Part shown: piece by piece, positions 1 to 5,958 of the stretch | Numbering within the stretch: position 1 is the first letter of the stretch | Layout: every line of letters begins with the position of its first letter | NCBI GenBank assembly: GCA_003224835.1 | Contig: QHZX01000172.1 | Coordinates: 1-8,445 of the forward strand | Source of the DNA: Acidobacteriota bacterium | GTDB lineage: Bacteria > Acidobacteriota > Terriglobia > Terriglobales > Acidobacteriaceae | DNA length: 8,445 nt | Direction of reading: 5' to 3' | Notes under the pieces: generated by a model | Told to the model about the DNA's origin: nothing | The model's input: the letters and a program-made list of their open reading frames with translations, nothing else | Databases searched by the model: none | Position numbers and translations under genes: made by a program

Positions 1-26
1 AGCGCTAAAGCCATGACTCGCTTCAT
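1..26 (-). CDS. Start of a leftward gene, probable secreted protein (cut by window edge)
   Basis: Only the first eight codons are inside the window. Read leftward, an ATG at 26-24 is preceded by AGGAG (34-38) with a 7-base gap, which is a near-ideal ribosome binding site. The visible peptide is MKRVMALA, a short basic start running into hydrophobic residues, as in the N-terminus of a signal peptide or a first membrane helix. The function cannot be told from eight residues. It lies downstream of and in the same direction as the SYLF gene, but 300 bases away, so it probably has its own promoter. The call rests on the start context alone; a chance ATG after a chance AGGAG remains possible. Confidence 0.5.
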
Positions 27-326
27 TTGCTTTCTCCTGATGAAAAAATAAAACCGCTAAATAAAACTGACTGCGCTGAGAAGATTGCGCGATCAAATGT
101 GAGTAAAGCTCATCCTATCTTCAGCTCAGTTAACAACTGATGAATGAGTGTTGAAGATCGCGTGAATTCTGGGTTCTTTTAATGTGAAGGAAGGAGCTGT
201 CGCGCGTGTGGTGGGATAGCGTTCGCCGCGAATATTCTCTTCTACGAGGTCCAAAGTGTTTCTCCTCATCCGGAGGAAAAACACTTTGGACCAGACGATC
301 TTCGGTGGAAAAACGAGACGCCGAAT
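27..326. other. Intergenic stretch, no gene seen
   Basis: No supportable coding region lies in these 300 bases on either strand and no tRNA-like fold was found. The region holds the strong hairpin at 248-292 (listed separately), an 11-base palindrome TTCGC-C-GCGAA at 222-232, and a nested pair of repeats in which ATCTTCA (117-123) matches TGAAGAT (152-158) around CAGTT-AAC-AACTG (127-139). It should contain the promoter of the leftward gene starting at 26, but I could not pick out a convincing -35/-10 pair by eye. Confidence 0.5.
248..292. repeat. Long near-perfect inverted repeat (hairpin)
   Basis: GGTCCAAAGTGTTT at 248-261 is the exact reverse complement of 279-292, giving 14 paired bases. 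After one C/A mismatch (262/278) the pairing continues for five more bases, TCCTC (263-267) with GAGGA (273-277), closing on a 5-base loop. Neither flank has a T-tract, so it is not a textbook intrinsic terminator. It lies 34 bases past the stop codon of the leftward SYLF gene, so it could end or stabilise that transcript, or be one copy of a dispersed palindromic (REP-like) element. It is the strongest dyad I found in the window. Confidence 0.75.
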
Positions 327-1037
327 TTACTCTAGCGACTTGGGATCCGAACGGTTCTTAGGCGAAGCCTTTTGCAGTTCGGCATCCAGCAAATGAGCGG
401 CAGCAGGGCTGGAAACCCGGCCTTGCCGGAGAATCTCTTTGGCGGTGAGCTTTCGCCCGTATAATTTTTCATTTGCGCCATTATCCGGACGCAGGGTGGA
501 ACCTTCCAACGAAATGCCCGCGAATAGCCCTCGAGACCGAGAATAAGAAAGAATTTCGGCGCGCATAGCGACGTCCGTGGCGGCGGTGGCCGTACGTCCC
601 TTGGGACCGGCTGCGGCAGATGCGTCTGCGCCAAGTTTGATCTTGCTGCCCATCAGCGATTCAGCCCCGCGCGGATTCACCACCAGCAGAACAAAATCCG
701 TGGCTTGGGCGCCGAGTTGAAAGCCGAAGTTTCCGCCTTCGAGGGCGTACATTGCGGGCGCACCCCACGGCCCGGTGTAATGCTCGCCAGTGCGGCAAAC
801 CATAATGCCGCGGCCGAAAGCGCCGCCAATACCTATGGCGACCTTCTTGACCGAAGGAAGCACGATCACGCACTCGGCATCATCCAGCAAATCCTTAGGA
901 ATGTCATCGGGGATGTTGAGAATTTCTTTGAGAACGACGCCCGCGTCTTTCACGCGATCGGTTTCCTTTTCGTTTCCCGCACCAAAGACTAGAGGACTGC
1001 AGGCAAGTGCCATAAAAAATGCAATCAGTTTTTTCAT
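327..1037 (-). CDS. SYLF/YSC84-domain lipid-binding protein, exported
   Basis: This 236-residue protein matches the SYLF (YSC84/Ysc84-like, DUF500) family, whose members bind phosphoinositides and membranes in eukaryotes; the bacterial secreted forms have no settled role. Residues 1-20 (MKK, then a hydrophobic stretch ending VFGA) form a signal peptide. Cys13 gives a poor lipobox, so a lipoprotein is possible but less likely. The SYLF core spans about 27-215. Visible family blocks are the Gly-rich VAIGIGGAFGRG (67-78), WGAPAMYALEGGNFGFQLG (91-109), KIKLGADASAAAGPKGR (132-148) and RGLFAGISLEGS (169-180). I chose ATG 1037 over the GTG two codons upstream (1043) because GAGGTGA (1046-1040) is an ideal Shine-Dalgarno for 1037 and overlaps that GTG. 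The C-terminal 20 residues are a charged tail. It is divergent from the VWA gene. The family call is firm; the cellular role is unknown. Confidence 0.9.
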   Translation of the reverse strand: MKKLIAFFMALACSPLVFGAGNEKETDRVKDAGVVLKEILNIPDDIPKDLLDDAECVIVLPSVKKVAIGIGGAFGRGIMVCRTGEHYTGPWGAPAMYALEGGNFGFQLGAQATDFVLLVVNPRGAESLMGSKIKLGADASAAAGPKGRTATAATDVAMRAEILSYSRSRGLFAGISLEGSTLRPDNGANEKLYGRKLTAKEILRQGRVSSPAAAHLLDAELQKASPKNRSDPKSLE

Positions 1038-1039
1038 TT

Positions 1040-1046
1040 TCACCTC
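1040..1046 (-). promoter_or_regulatory. Ribosome binding site deciding the SYLF start
   Basis: GAGGTGA, seven bases complementary to the 16S rRNA 3' end, sits with its GAGG core five bases before ATG 1037. It overlaps the alternative GTG at 1043-1041, which argues against that codon being the start. Confidence 0.75.
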
Positions 1047-1210
1047 AGTTGAGTGTGTATGTTCAGCATTTTACCTTCCGGAGTGCAGATTTGCGGCTGA
1101 GCAAAATTTGCCGCGGGGTGACCCTCTGAGTGCTCCTTTTGTAACTTGGCGATCCCGCGCCAGTGGCCTAAAGTCAAGCCAACGGTCGAGTTAACAAGCG
1201 TCGTCCTTCG

Positions 1211-1231
1211 GCAAGCGACTTGCATCTAAAT
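1211..1231 (+). promoter_or_regulatory. Dyad plus GCATCTAAAT upstream of the VWA gene
   Basis: A perfect short dyad GCAAG-CGA-CTTGC (1211-1223) runs into GCATCTAAAT (1222-1231). The same ten bases recur at 2290-2299 upstream of the next gene. The TAAAT end resembles a -10 element, but no good -35 partner is visible. Being 54 bases before the VWA start, the position suits a promoter or operator. This is inference from position and recurrence only. Confidence 0.3.
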
Positions 1232-1285
1232 ACTTGAGGTAGCCTCTGGCCGTGGCTATTAGTGCAATTTTTAGGCGGACTAGGA

Positions 1286-2260
1286 ATGAAGTACACACAT
1301 CGTGCTCTTTGTCTGTCATTAATGTTCCTGGCTGCACTACCCATGCCAGGCCAGAACGCCTATGTTGCCCCCAGCGGTCTCGCAGTTCCTTCGCCGGGTA
1401 TTGATTCCACTGATCCGCAATCCATAGTTACCATCAAATCGCACGTAAATGAAGTCAACGTGCTTTTCATCGCCATGAATAAGCATGGAAAATTCGTGCG
1501 CGATTTAAACAAGGAAGACTTCAACATTCTGGATGACCACAAGCCGCCGCAGCAGATTGTTCGCTTTTCTCAGCAGACTGATCTGCCATTGCGGATCGGC
1601 ATTCTGATTGACACCAGCGGCTCGATTCACGGGCGCTTCCAATTCGAGCAGGAGGCTGCGGTTGGCTTCCTTCAGCACACGCTTCGGCCTCATTATGATC
1701 ACGCTTTCGCCATGGGCTTTAACGGCAGGAGCAAGGTCGCGCAAGACTTTACCGATAACGTGACCTTGTTGGCAGCTGGAATCCAAAAAATGGAGGATGG
1801 CGGGGGCACTGCGCTCTACGATGCCATCTACTCCTCCTGCAAAGAGAAATTGTTGAAGGATGATTCCGACCGGCCGGTGCGGCGGGCCCTCATCATCGTG
1901 AGCGACGGTGAGGACAACCAGAGTGAGCACACGCTAAGTCAGGCCATTTATATGGCAGAACGCGCCGGAGTCATCATTTACACCATCTCTACCGACGACA
2001 GTGGGTTGATTCTTCGCGGGGACAAGATTCTTGAGCAGGTTTCCGACGCTACCGGCGGCCGCGCCTTCTTCCCCTTCAAAATGAAGGACATCAAGACCTC
2101 TTTTTCGGCGATCGAAGATGAACTTCGCAGTCAGTACGTTATCTCTTACCATCCCGCAAATTTCGATGCTGACGGGCGTTTCCGTTCCATCGAAATCACC
2201 GCCCTCAAGAAAGACCTTCAAGTCCGGGCGCGCAAGGGTTATTTCGCTCCCCAGCAGTAA
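1286..2260 (+). CDS. Secreted VWA-domain protein, acidobacterial VWFA-related family
   Basis: This is a 324-residue exported protein with one von Willebrand factor A domain of the acidobacterial VWFA-related type (TIGR03436-like). Residues 1-23 are a signal peptide. An N-terminal beta segment (about 46-95, VNVLFIAMNKHGKFVRDL onward) precedes the VWA fold (about 101-285). The metal-ion-dependent adhesion site is complete: DTSGS at 109-113, Thr175 in GGGTALYDA and Asp207 in IIVSDGED. The C-terminal YVISYHPAN and RKGYFAP segments are typical of this family. Such proteins probably bind a protein partner through Mg2+ outside the cytoplasm; no ligand is known. I prefer ATG 1286 to the in-frame GTG 1262 because it begins a clean signal peptide and has AGGCGG (1273-1278) seven bases upstream. 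The next gene in the same direction begins 104 bases later. Confidence 0.92.
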   Translation: MKYTHRALCLSLMFLAALPMPGQNAYVAPSGLAVPSPGIDSTDPQSIVTIKSHVNEVNVLFIAMNKHGKFVRDLNKEDFNILDDHKPPQQIVRFSQQTDLPLRIGILIDTSGSIHGRFQFEQEAAVGFLQHTLRPHYDHAFAMGFNGRSKVAQDFTDNVTLLAAGIQKMEDGGGTALYDAIYSSCKEKLLKDDSDRPVRRALIIVSDGEDNQSEHTLSQAIYMAERAGVIIYTISTDDSGLILRGDKILEQVSDATGGRAFFPFKMKDIKTSFSAIEDELRSQYVISYHPANFDADGRFRSIEITALKKDLQVRARKGYFAPQQ

Positions 2261-2281
2261 TCAGCCTCTCGCGCAAGGGTG

Positions 2282-2299
2282 TTAGAATCGCATCTAAAT
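2282..2299 (+). promoter_or_regulatory. TTAGA-N6-TCTAA dyad containing GCATCTAAAT
   Basis: TTAGA (2282-2286) and TCTAA (2293-2297) form an operator-like dyad with a 6-base spacer, and the right half lies within GCATCTAAAT (2290-2299), shared with 1222-1231. TGTTAGAAT (2280-2288) also reads as an extended -10 element. It sits 65 bases before the STN-like gene. Promoter, operator or both are possible; there is no direct proof. Confidence 0.3.
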
Positions 2300-2334
2300 T
2301 AGGTGATCAGTGAACGCTGGAGCGGCGGACAGCT

Positions 2335-2348
2335 GGTTATTTTTAACC
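2335..2348 (+). promoter_or_regulatory. Small hairpin GGTTA-TTTT-TAACC before the STN-like gene
   Basis: A five-base-pair dyad with a TTTT loop lies 16 bases before ATG 2365. It may fold in the leader RNA or be a half-site for a regulator. It is short enough to be chance. Confidence 0.2.
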
Positions 2349-2364
2349 TATTGAAAATCAAACT

Positions 2365-3144
2365 ATGGCTCGCCTTTCGATCTCTCTTTTACTGATATTC
2401 CTGATGTGTGGTGCTGCGTCTGCTTCCGCGCAGACACCGCATCGTATGAAGCCAAAGAGGACGCAGGCGAAACCGTCCCCGGCGCAGCCGCAAGCCGTAC
2501 CCCAGGCGCAGTCAACTCCAGCACCTGCTCTGACCCCGGAGCATGGCCCATCTTCGCCACCCCAGGTTAATTTTCAGGGTGGGCAGCTCACCATTGTGGC
2601 CAGAAACTCCACCATGAGCGACGTGCTCAATGCGGTCAAGCAAAAGACCGGTGCGGGCGTAGATATGCCTGCTGGATCCAGCGAACGCGTGGTTGGACAA
2701 TTCGGGCCCGGCGCTCCCCGCGATGTGATGGCGCAGTTGCTCAACGGATCGCACTACGATTACGTGCTTTTGGGGTCTCCTGCTGATCCCGGGGCGTTGA
2801 ACAAGATTGTGCTAATGGCGAAAGCTACCGGCCCTGAGCCGGGGCCAACCCAGGCACAAGCGAATCAGCCGCAACCCGGCAACGAAAATCTGCAAACGGT
2901 TCCTGAAGTTGAAAGCGAAAATCCGGACAATCAGGGTGAAGCTACGCCCAACATGCAAGAGCAGGTGCAGCAGGAGCCGGCACAAGAAGAAGCGCCACCC
3001 GAACAACCTGAGCAGGGGGACCAGCAGCAGAACGGCCCAGTGGTGAAGACCCCTGAGCAGTTGTTGCGAGAGCTGCAGCAGCAACAACAGCAGCAACAAA
3101 ATCAGAATGGACCGCCGGGAGCGCCGGGGCAGCCACCGCAATAG
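2365..3144 (+). CDS. Secreted protein with an isolated STN-like domain and Gln-rich tail
   Basis: I do not recognise a named gene. The 259-residue product has a clear signal peptide (1-22, cleavage likely after ASASA), a basic Pro/Gln/Ala-rich linker (23-67), one folded region (about 68-153) and a long low-complexity tail rich in Gln, Pro, Glu and Asn (154-259) with eight consecutive Gln at 238-245. The folded part (LTIVARNSTMSDVLNAVKQKTG at 75-96, then a VVGQFGPGAPRDVMAQLL segment, then YDYVLLG) has the layout of an STN (secretin/TonB short N-terminal) domain. That domain usually sits at the N-terminus of secretins or TonB-dependent receptors, yet no barrel or secretin domain follows. A periplasmic or surface protein-interaction role is inference. 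No Shine-Dalgarno is visible before ATG 2365, so translation may be weak, leaderless or coupled. It lies 86 bases upstream of prmC. Confidence 0.85.
   Translation: MARLSISLLLIFLMCGAASASAQTPHRMKPKRTQAKPSPAQPQAVPQAQSTPAPALTPEHGPSSPPQVNFQGGQLTIVARNSTMSDVLNAVKQKTGAGVDMPAGSSERVVGQFGPGAPRDVMAQLLNGSHYDYVLLGSPADPGALNKIVLMAKATGPEPGPTQAQANQPQPGNENLQTVPEVESENPDNQGEATPNMQEQVQQEPAQEEAPPEQPEQGDQQQNGPVVKTPEQLLRELQQQQQQQQNQNGPPGAPGQPPQ
3076..3099 (+). repeat. CAG/CAA triplet run encoding eight glutamines
   Basis: Eight successive CAG or CAA codons encode Gln238-Gln245 of the STN-like protein. The mix of the two codons lowers slippage compared with a pure repeat, which suggests the glutamine run is kept for the protein and is not a phase-variation switch. 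Any length change would stay in frame. Confidence 0.7.
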
Positions 3145-3165
3145 TTGCCGGACAGCATTGCGGTG
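3134..3165 (+). terminator. Hairpin across the stop codon of the STN-like gene
   Basis: CACCGCAAT (3134-3142) pairs perfectly with ATTGCGGTG (3157-3165), nine base pairs with a 14-base loop. The TAG stop (3142-3144) lies at the top of the left arm. No T-run follows, so if it acts at all it is a weak or factor-dependent terminator or an mRNA-stability element between this gene and prmC. Confidence 0.35.
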
Positions 3166-3230
3166 TTGGCGGAATTTCCTGCGTCGGTTGCGGTCTCCAG
3201 CCTTCACATCCGTTGTGATGAAATAGCGGT

Positions 3231-4136
3231 GTGCTCCTCGGCGACGCACTCAGTTCCGCGATCCAGCGCCTGACCTCTGCTCAGGTGCCTTCCCCTCGAA
3301 TGAATGCCGAGCTGCTGCTTATGTTCACCGTCGGGCGCGATCGAGCTTACCTCTACGGACATCCTGAACACAAACTCACTTCCGACGAATATTCGTGCTA
3401 CGAAGATGCTCTGGCGCAGCGCTCACAAGGCATTCCGGCGCAATACATCACCGGACATCAGGAATTCTGGGGCATGGATTTACTCGTGTCACCGGCTGTA
3501 TTAATTCCCAGGCCTGAGACGGAGCATGTGATAGAGACAGTGCTGTCATATGTCGGCAGAGGCGATGTGGGTCGGAAACTCCTGTCCGGCCAGTCTCTAT
3601 CCGATTTCTCGACTCAGAGGACGTCATCAGACCGCCTGCGAATCATCGATGTCGGCACTGGCTCTGGCTGCATTGCTTTGGCATTAGCCAAAGAATTGCC
3701 ATTAGCCGAAATCCATGCCACCGATATTTCTCCTGCGGCTCTGGAGATTGCCCGCGCCAATGCCGCACGGCTACAACTCGAATCTCGTCTTAAATTCGGC
3801 GAAGGCGACCTGTTGAGGGGGATCGAAAGGAGCGCGTTCGATTTTGTTGTATCCAATCCCCCGTATGTCGGCGAGTCGGAGGAAGAATCGGTCCAACTGG
3901 AAGTTCGAAAATTCGAACCCCGCAATGCTGTCTTTGCAGGACCAACAGGTTTGGAAGTAATCGCACGGCTGATTCCACAGGCAAGCGAAGTACTTAAACC
4001 CGGCGGATGGCTCGTCATCGAGATCAGCGGAACAATTGCAGCACGAGTTCAGGAGCTCCTGGCCGGTTGGAAGAATGTTGAGATCACGAATGATCTTCAG
4101 GGCATTCCACGAGTGGCAGCCGCGCAGAAGACGTAG
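3231..4136 (+). CDS. prmC: Peptide chain release factor N5-glutamine methyltransferase
   Basis: PrmC (HemK) uses S-adenosylmethionine to methylate the side-chain amide of the glutamine in the GGQ motif of release factors RF1 and RF2, raising termination efficiency in the cytosol. The 301 residues show the family in order: the N-terminal helical release-factor-binding domain (about 1-75), QYITGHQEFWG (71-81), the PRPETE motif (93-98), the SAM-binding loop DVGTGSG (140-146), an acidic residue at ATD (163-165) and the substrate-binding NPPY motif (209-212). The GTG start at 3231 is the first possible one after an in-frame stop at 3219-3221; its ribosome binding site is poor. Residues about 108-135 are a polar stretch between the PRPETE helix and the SAM loop that looks longer than usual. 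The expected partner prfA is not in the window. The gene converges on the phosphoesterase with 7 bases between. Confidence 0.95.
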   Translation: MLLGDALSSAIQRLTSAQVPSPRMNAELLLMFTVGRDRAYLYGHPEHKLTSDEYSCYEDALAQRSQGIPAQYITGHQEFWGMDLLVSPAVLIPRPETEHVIETVLSYVGRGDVGRKLLSGQSLSDFSTQRTSSDRLRIIDVGTGSGCIALALAKELPLAEIHATDISPAALEIARANAARLQLESRLKFGEGDLLRGIERSAFDFVVSNPPYVGESEEESVQLEVRKFEPRNAVFAGPTGLEVIARLIPQASEVLKPGGWLVIEISGTIAARVQELLAGWKNVEITNDLQGIPRVAAAQKT

Positions 4137-4143
4137 ATCGTGA

Positions 4144-4602
4144 TCAGGGAAATAACTGAACAATTTCGCCGCGAATTTTGCTGCCCTGAACCATCAATTT
4201 GCCAACAGTAACTGGAAGATGGAACCTGCGCGGTCCCGCACTCCCTGGATTGAAGTACAGCACGCCGTCTCGCATCTCTTGTTTGGGAACGTGGCTGTGG
4301 CCGTAAATCACAGCGCCGATCCCGGCTGCTTCGGGCTTCAGATCGAACTTCTCGAGGATATGCAGGACGTAAATTGAAACACCGTCGCTCTCAAGCACAT
4401 CAGATTCAGGAATATTTTTCGTCCAGGCTTCTCGATCAACATTTCCTCGCACGGCTGTGACCGGAGCAATTTCTGATAATCGGTCGAGAATTGCCGGATC
4501 ACCGATATCCCCAGCGTGGATGATGCGGTCTGATCCTTGCAATGCCGCCAAAGCTTCGGGCCGCAGAAGTCCATGCGTATCGGAGATGACGCCGATCAAC
4601 AT
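4144..4602 (-). CDS. YfcE/MJ0936-like metallophosphoesterase
   Basis: A 152-residue single-domain calcineurin-like phosphoesterase of the YfcE/MJ0936 group, soluble and cytosolic. Members hydrolyse phosphodiester bonds in model substrates with two metal ions (often Mn2+ or Ni2+); their natural substrates are mostly unknown. The metal ligands are all visible: Asp8 and His10 (SDTHG), Asp32 (HAGDIGD), Asn54 (RGNVD), His81, and His102 and His104 (GHSH). The NPGSAGPRR segment near 118-126 is also typical. At His81 the context is VLHIL where the family usually has a THGH-like sequence, a small departure. The length is normal. No strong Shine-Dalgarno precedes ATG 4602. It lies 59 bases after the pilT-like gene on the same strand, so it could be the last gene of a leftward unit. 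The family is sure; the substrate is not. Confidence 0.92.
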   Translation of the reverse strand: MLIGVISDTHGLLRPEALAALQGSDRIIHAGDIGDPAILDRLSEIAPVTAVRGNVDREAWTKNIPESDVLESDGVSIYVLHILEKFDLKPEAAGIGAVIYGHSHVPKQEMRDGVLYFNPGSAGPRRFHLPVTVGKLMVQGSKIRGEIVQLFP

Positions 4603-4636
4603 TGTTTCAGTTTATGGGAATGTGACAAAGGTGTTC

Positions 4637-4654
4637 GCTGTCAGATAAGACAGC
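4637..4654 (-). terminator. Small hairpin between the pilT-like and phosphoesterase genes
   Basis: GCTGTC (4637-4642) and GACAGC (4649-4654) pair perfectly around a 6-base loop, starting 7 bases past the PilT-like stop codon. There is no T-run, so at most it is a weak terminator or a processing/stability site. Confidence 0.25.
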
Positions 4655-4661
4655 AAGTGGC

Positions 4662-5864
4662 TCAAGGAGTTACTTCGGGATTCGACTCGACTGGTGGCGT
4701 GAAATCGGCCAATTCAAGGCGCAGATTTCCGGGATTAGTGGCGTAAGCCATTCCCGTCTCAAAATCTATGGTTCCGGCGCGGATCAGCTTTTCGATTTCG
4801 CCATCAAAATGCTGCATACCTTCCGTCGAACCAACTCGCATGGCATCCAGCAGCGTTTTGCCCTCGCCTTCCCCTTTTTCTACGTACTCGCGGGTGCGCA
4901 GTGTGGATTTCAAAATTTCGATTGCGGCCACTCGGCCACCGCCGTCTTTGCGCGGAAGCAGTCGCTGGGAAATGATGTAGCGGAAACTTTTGGCCAGGCG
5001 ATTTCGAATGGCATGCTGCTCGGCGAGCGGGAACACGCCTACGACGCGCTCCACCGTTTTGGCGGCATCGATGGTGTGCAGCGTTGACATCACTAAGTGC
5101 CCGGTCTCGGCTGCTTCCATGGCGATCTCAATGGTCTCGCGATCGCGCATTTCCCCCACCAGAATCACTTTTGGGGCCTGCCGCAATGCCGCCCGCAGCG
5201 CATGAGCAAAGCTGTTGGTATCGCTGTGCAGCTCACGCTGGTGGACCACGCAGTTCTGATGCGGATGTAAAAACTCGATTGGGTCCTCGATGGTCAAAAT
5301 GTGGAATGACTGTTGCTTGTTAATGAGATCGATGATTGCTGCCAGTGTAGAAGACTTGCCGGATCCGGTTGGACCTGTCACCAGCACAATGCCATTGCGT
5401 AGACCGGAAATGTTCTGCAGCTCTGTGGGCAGGTTGAGATCGCCAAACGCCGGAACACTGCTCGGAATCACTCGCATCACGATTGCGCATGTACCACGCT
5501 GCATAAAGGCATTCACGCGAAATCGCGACATACCCGGCAAGCTGTAGGAGACGTCACAAGAGCCTTGCTCGCGAAGATTGCCGAGCGCGTATTCGTTATT
5601 GCCGATCAGTTCGGCGGCAATGTGGCGGGTGTCGTCCGGAGTAAGCACGCGGCCGCCGATTCCCTTAAGTCGTCCGTTCACCTCAACCAGCGGAGGCTTT
5701 CCGGGCGAGAAAAACAGGTCGCTAGCTGCAGCCGCCGGAGATGATGCAGTAGCCGGGGCGGTCGCTGAAGCACTCGCCTGCGGATCCCGTGCTGGAGCCG
5801 CCGCAGCCGCAGTGCCTATTGCATTTGGACTATTGCCAAGAACAGCGTTGCTGGACGATGACAT
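4662..5864 (-). CDS. pilT: PilT-family type IV pilus retraction ATPase
   Basis: This is a 400-residue hexameric-type secretion ATPase of the PilT group, which at the inner-membrane base of type IV pili powers depolymerisation of the fibre for twitching, adhesion and DNA uptake. The Walker A is GPTGSGKS (164-171), the Asp box is ILTIEDPIEFLH (189-200), the Walker B is VILVGEMRD (233-241) and the His box is GHLVMSTLHT (255-264). AIRNRLA (285-291) matches the PilT AIRNxL signature, separating it from the PilB extension ATPases. Catalytic Glu193 and Glu238 are in place. The N-terminus is unusual: residues 1-47 are an Ala/Ser/Pro-rich disordered tail, followed by SDLFFSPGKPP (48-58) where classical PilT has ASDLHLS after a helix. 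ATG 5864 is the only start, as an in-frame stop lies 11 codons upstream; its ribosome binding site (GAGG, only 3 bases away) is poorly spaced. No other pilus genes are nearby. Confidence 0.9.
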   Translation of the reverse strand: MSSSSNAVLGNSPNAIGTAAAAAPARDPQASASATAPATASSPAAAASDLFFSPGKPPLVEVNGRLKGIGGRVLTPDDTRHIAAELIGNNEYALGNLREQGSCDVSYSLPGMSRFRVNAFMQRGTCAIVMRVIPSSVPAFGDLNLPTELQNISGLRNGIVLVTGPTGSGKSSTLAAIIDLINKQQSFHILTIEDPIEFLHPHQNCVVHQRELHSDTNSFAHALRAALRQAPKVILVGEMRDRETIEIAMEAAETGHLVMSTLHTIDAAKTVERVVGVFPLAEQHAIRNRLAKSFRYIISQRLLPRKDGGGRVAAIEILKSTLRTREYVEKGEGEGKTLLDAMRVGSTEGMQHFDGEIEKLIRAGTIDFETGMAYATNPGNLRLELADFTPPVESNPEVTP

Positions 5865-5887
5865 GGGCCTCGAACCGAACCGGCCTA

Positions 5888-5939
5888 AATTCTCTCAGAA
5901 TTCGGCTGCAGCGTCGGATTACGAAGGTCACGCCGAATT
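5888..5939. repeat. Overlapping dyads in the leader of the pilT-like gene
   Basis: In the 94-base gap, AATTCT (5888-5893) pairs with AGAATT (5897-5902) around a 3-base loop, and AATTCGGC (5899-5906) pairs with GCCGAATT (5932-5939) around 25 bases. Both use the segment at 5899-5902, so they are alternative folds. This could be a regulatory leader for pilT or a weak terminator for the hydrolase gene; chance is not excluded. Confidence 0.25.
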
Positions 5940-5958
5940 TTGCGGAGTATGCCCCGGC

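Noticed and set aside
1040..1225. Leftward 61-codon frame just upstream of SYLF, ending within its ribosome binding site
   Set aside because: The overlap of its TGA with GAGGTGA looked like a coupled leader peptide, but there is no ribosome binding site at its start and the peptide has no features, so chance is more likely.
1262..1285. Eight-codon N-terminal extension of the VWA protein from GTG 1262
   Set aside because: It would bury the signal peptide behind a neutral stretch and ignore the well-spaced AGGCGG before ATG 1286.
2812..3249. Leftward 145-codon frame opposite the STN-like tail
   Set aside because: Its Leu/Arg-rich product is simply the complement of the CAG/CAA- and Pro-rich coding sequence.
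4137..4143. Possible bidirectional terminator between prmC and the phosphoesterase
   Set aside because: Only 7 bases separate the stops; GATC repeats there give a trivial dyad with no real stem or T-run.
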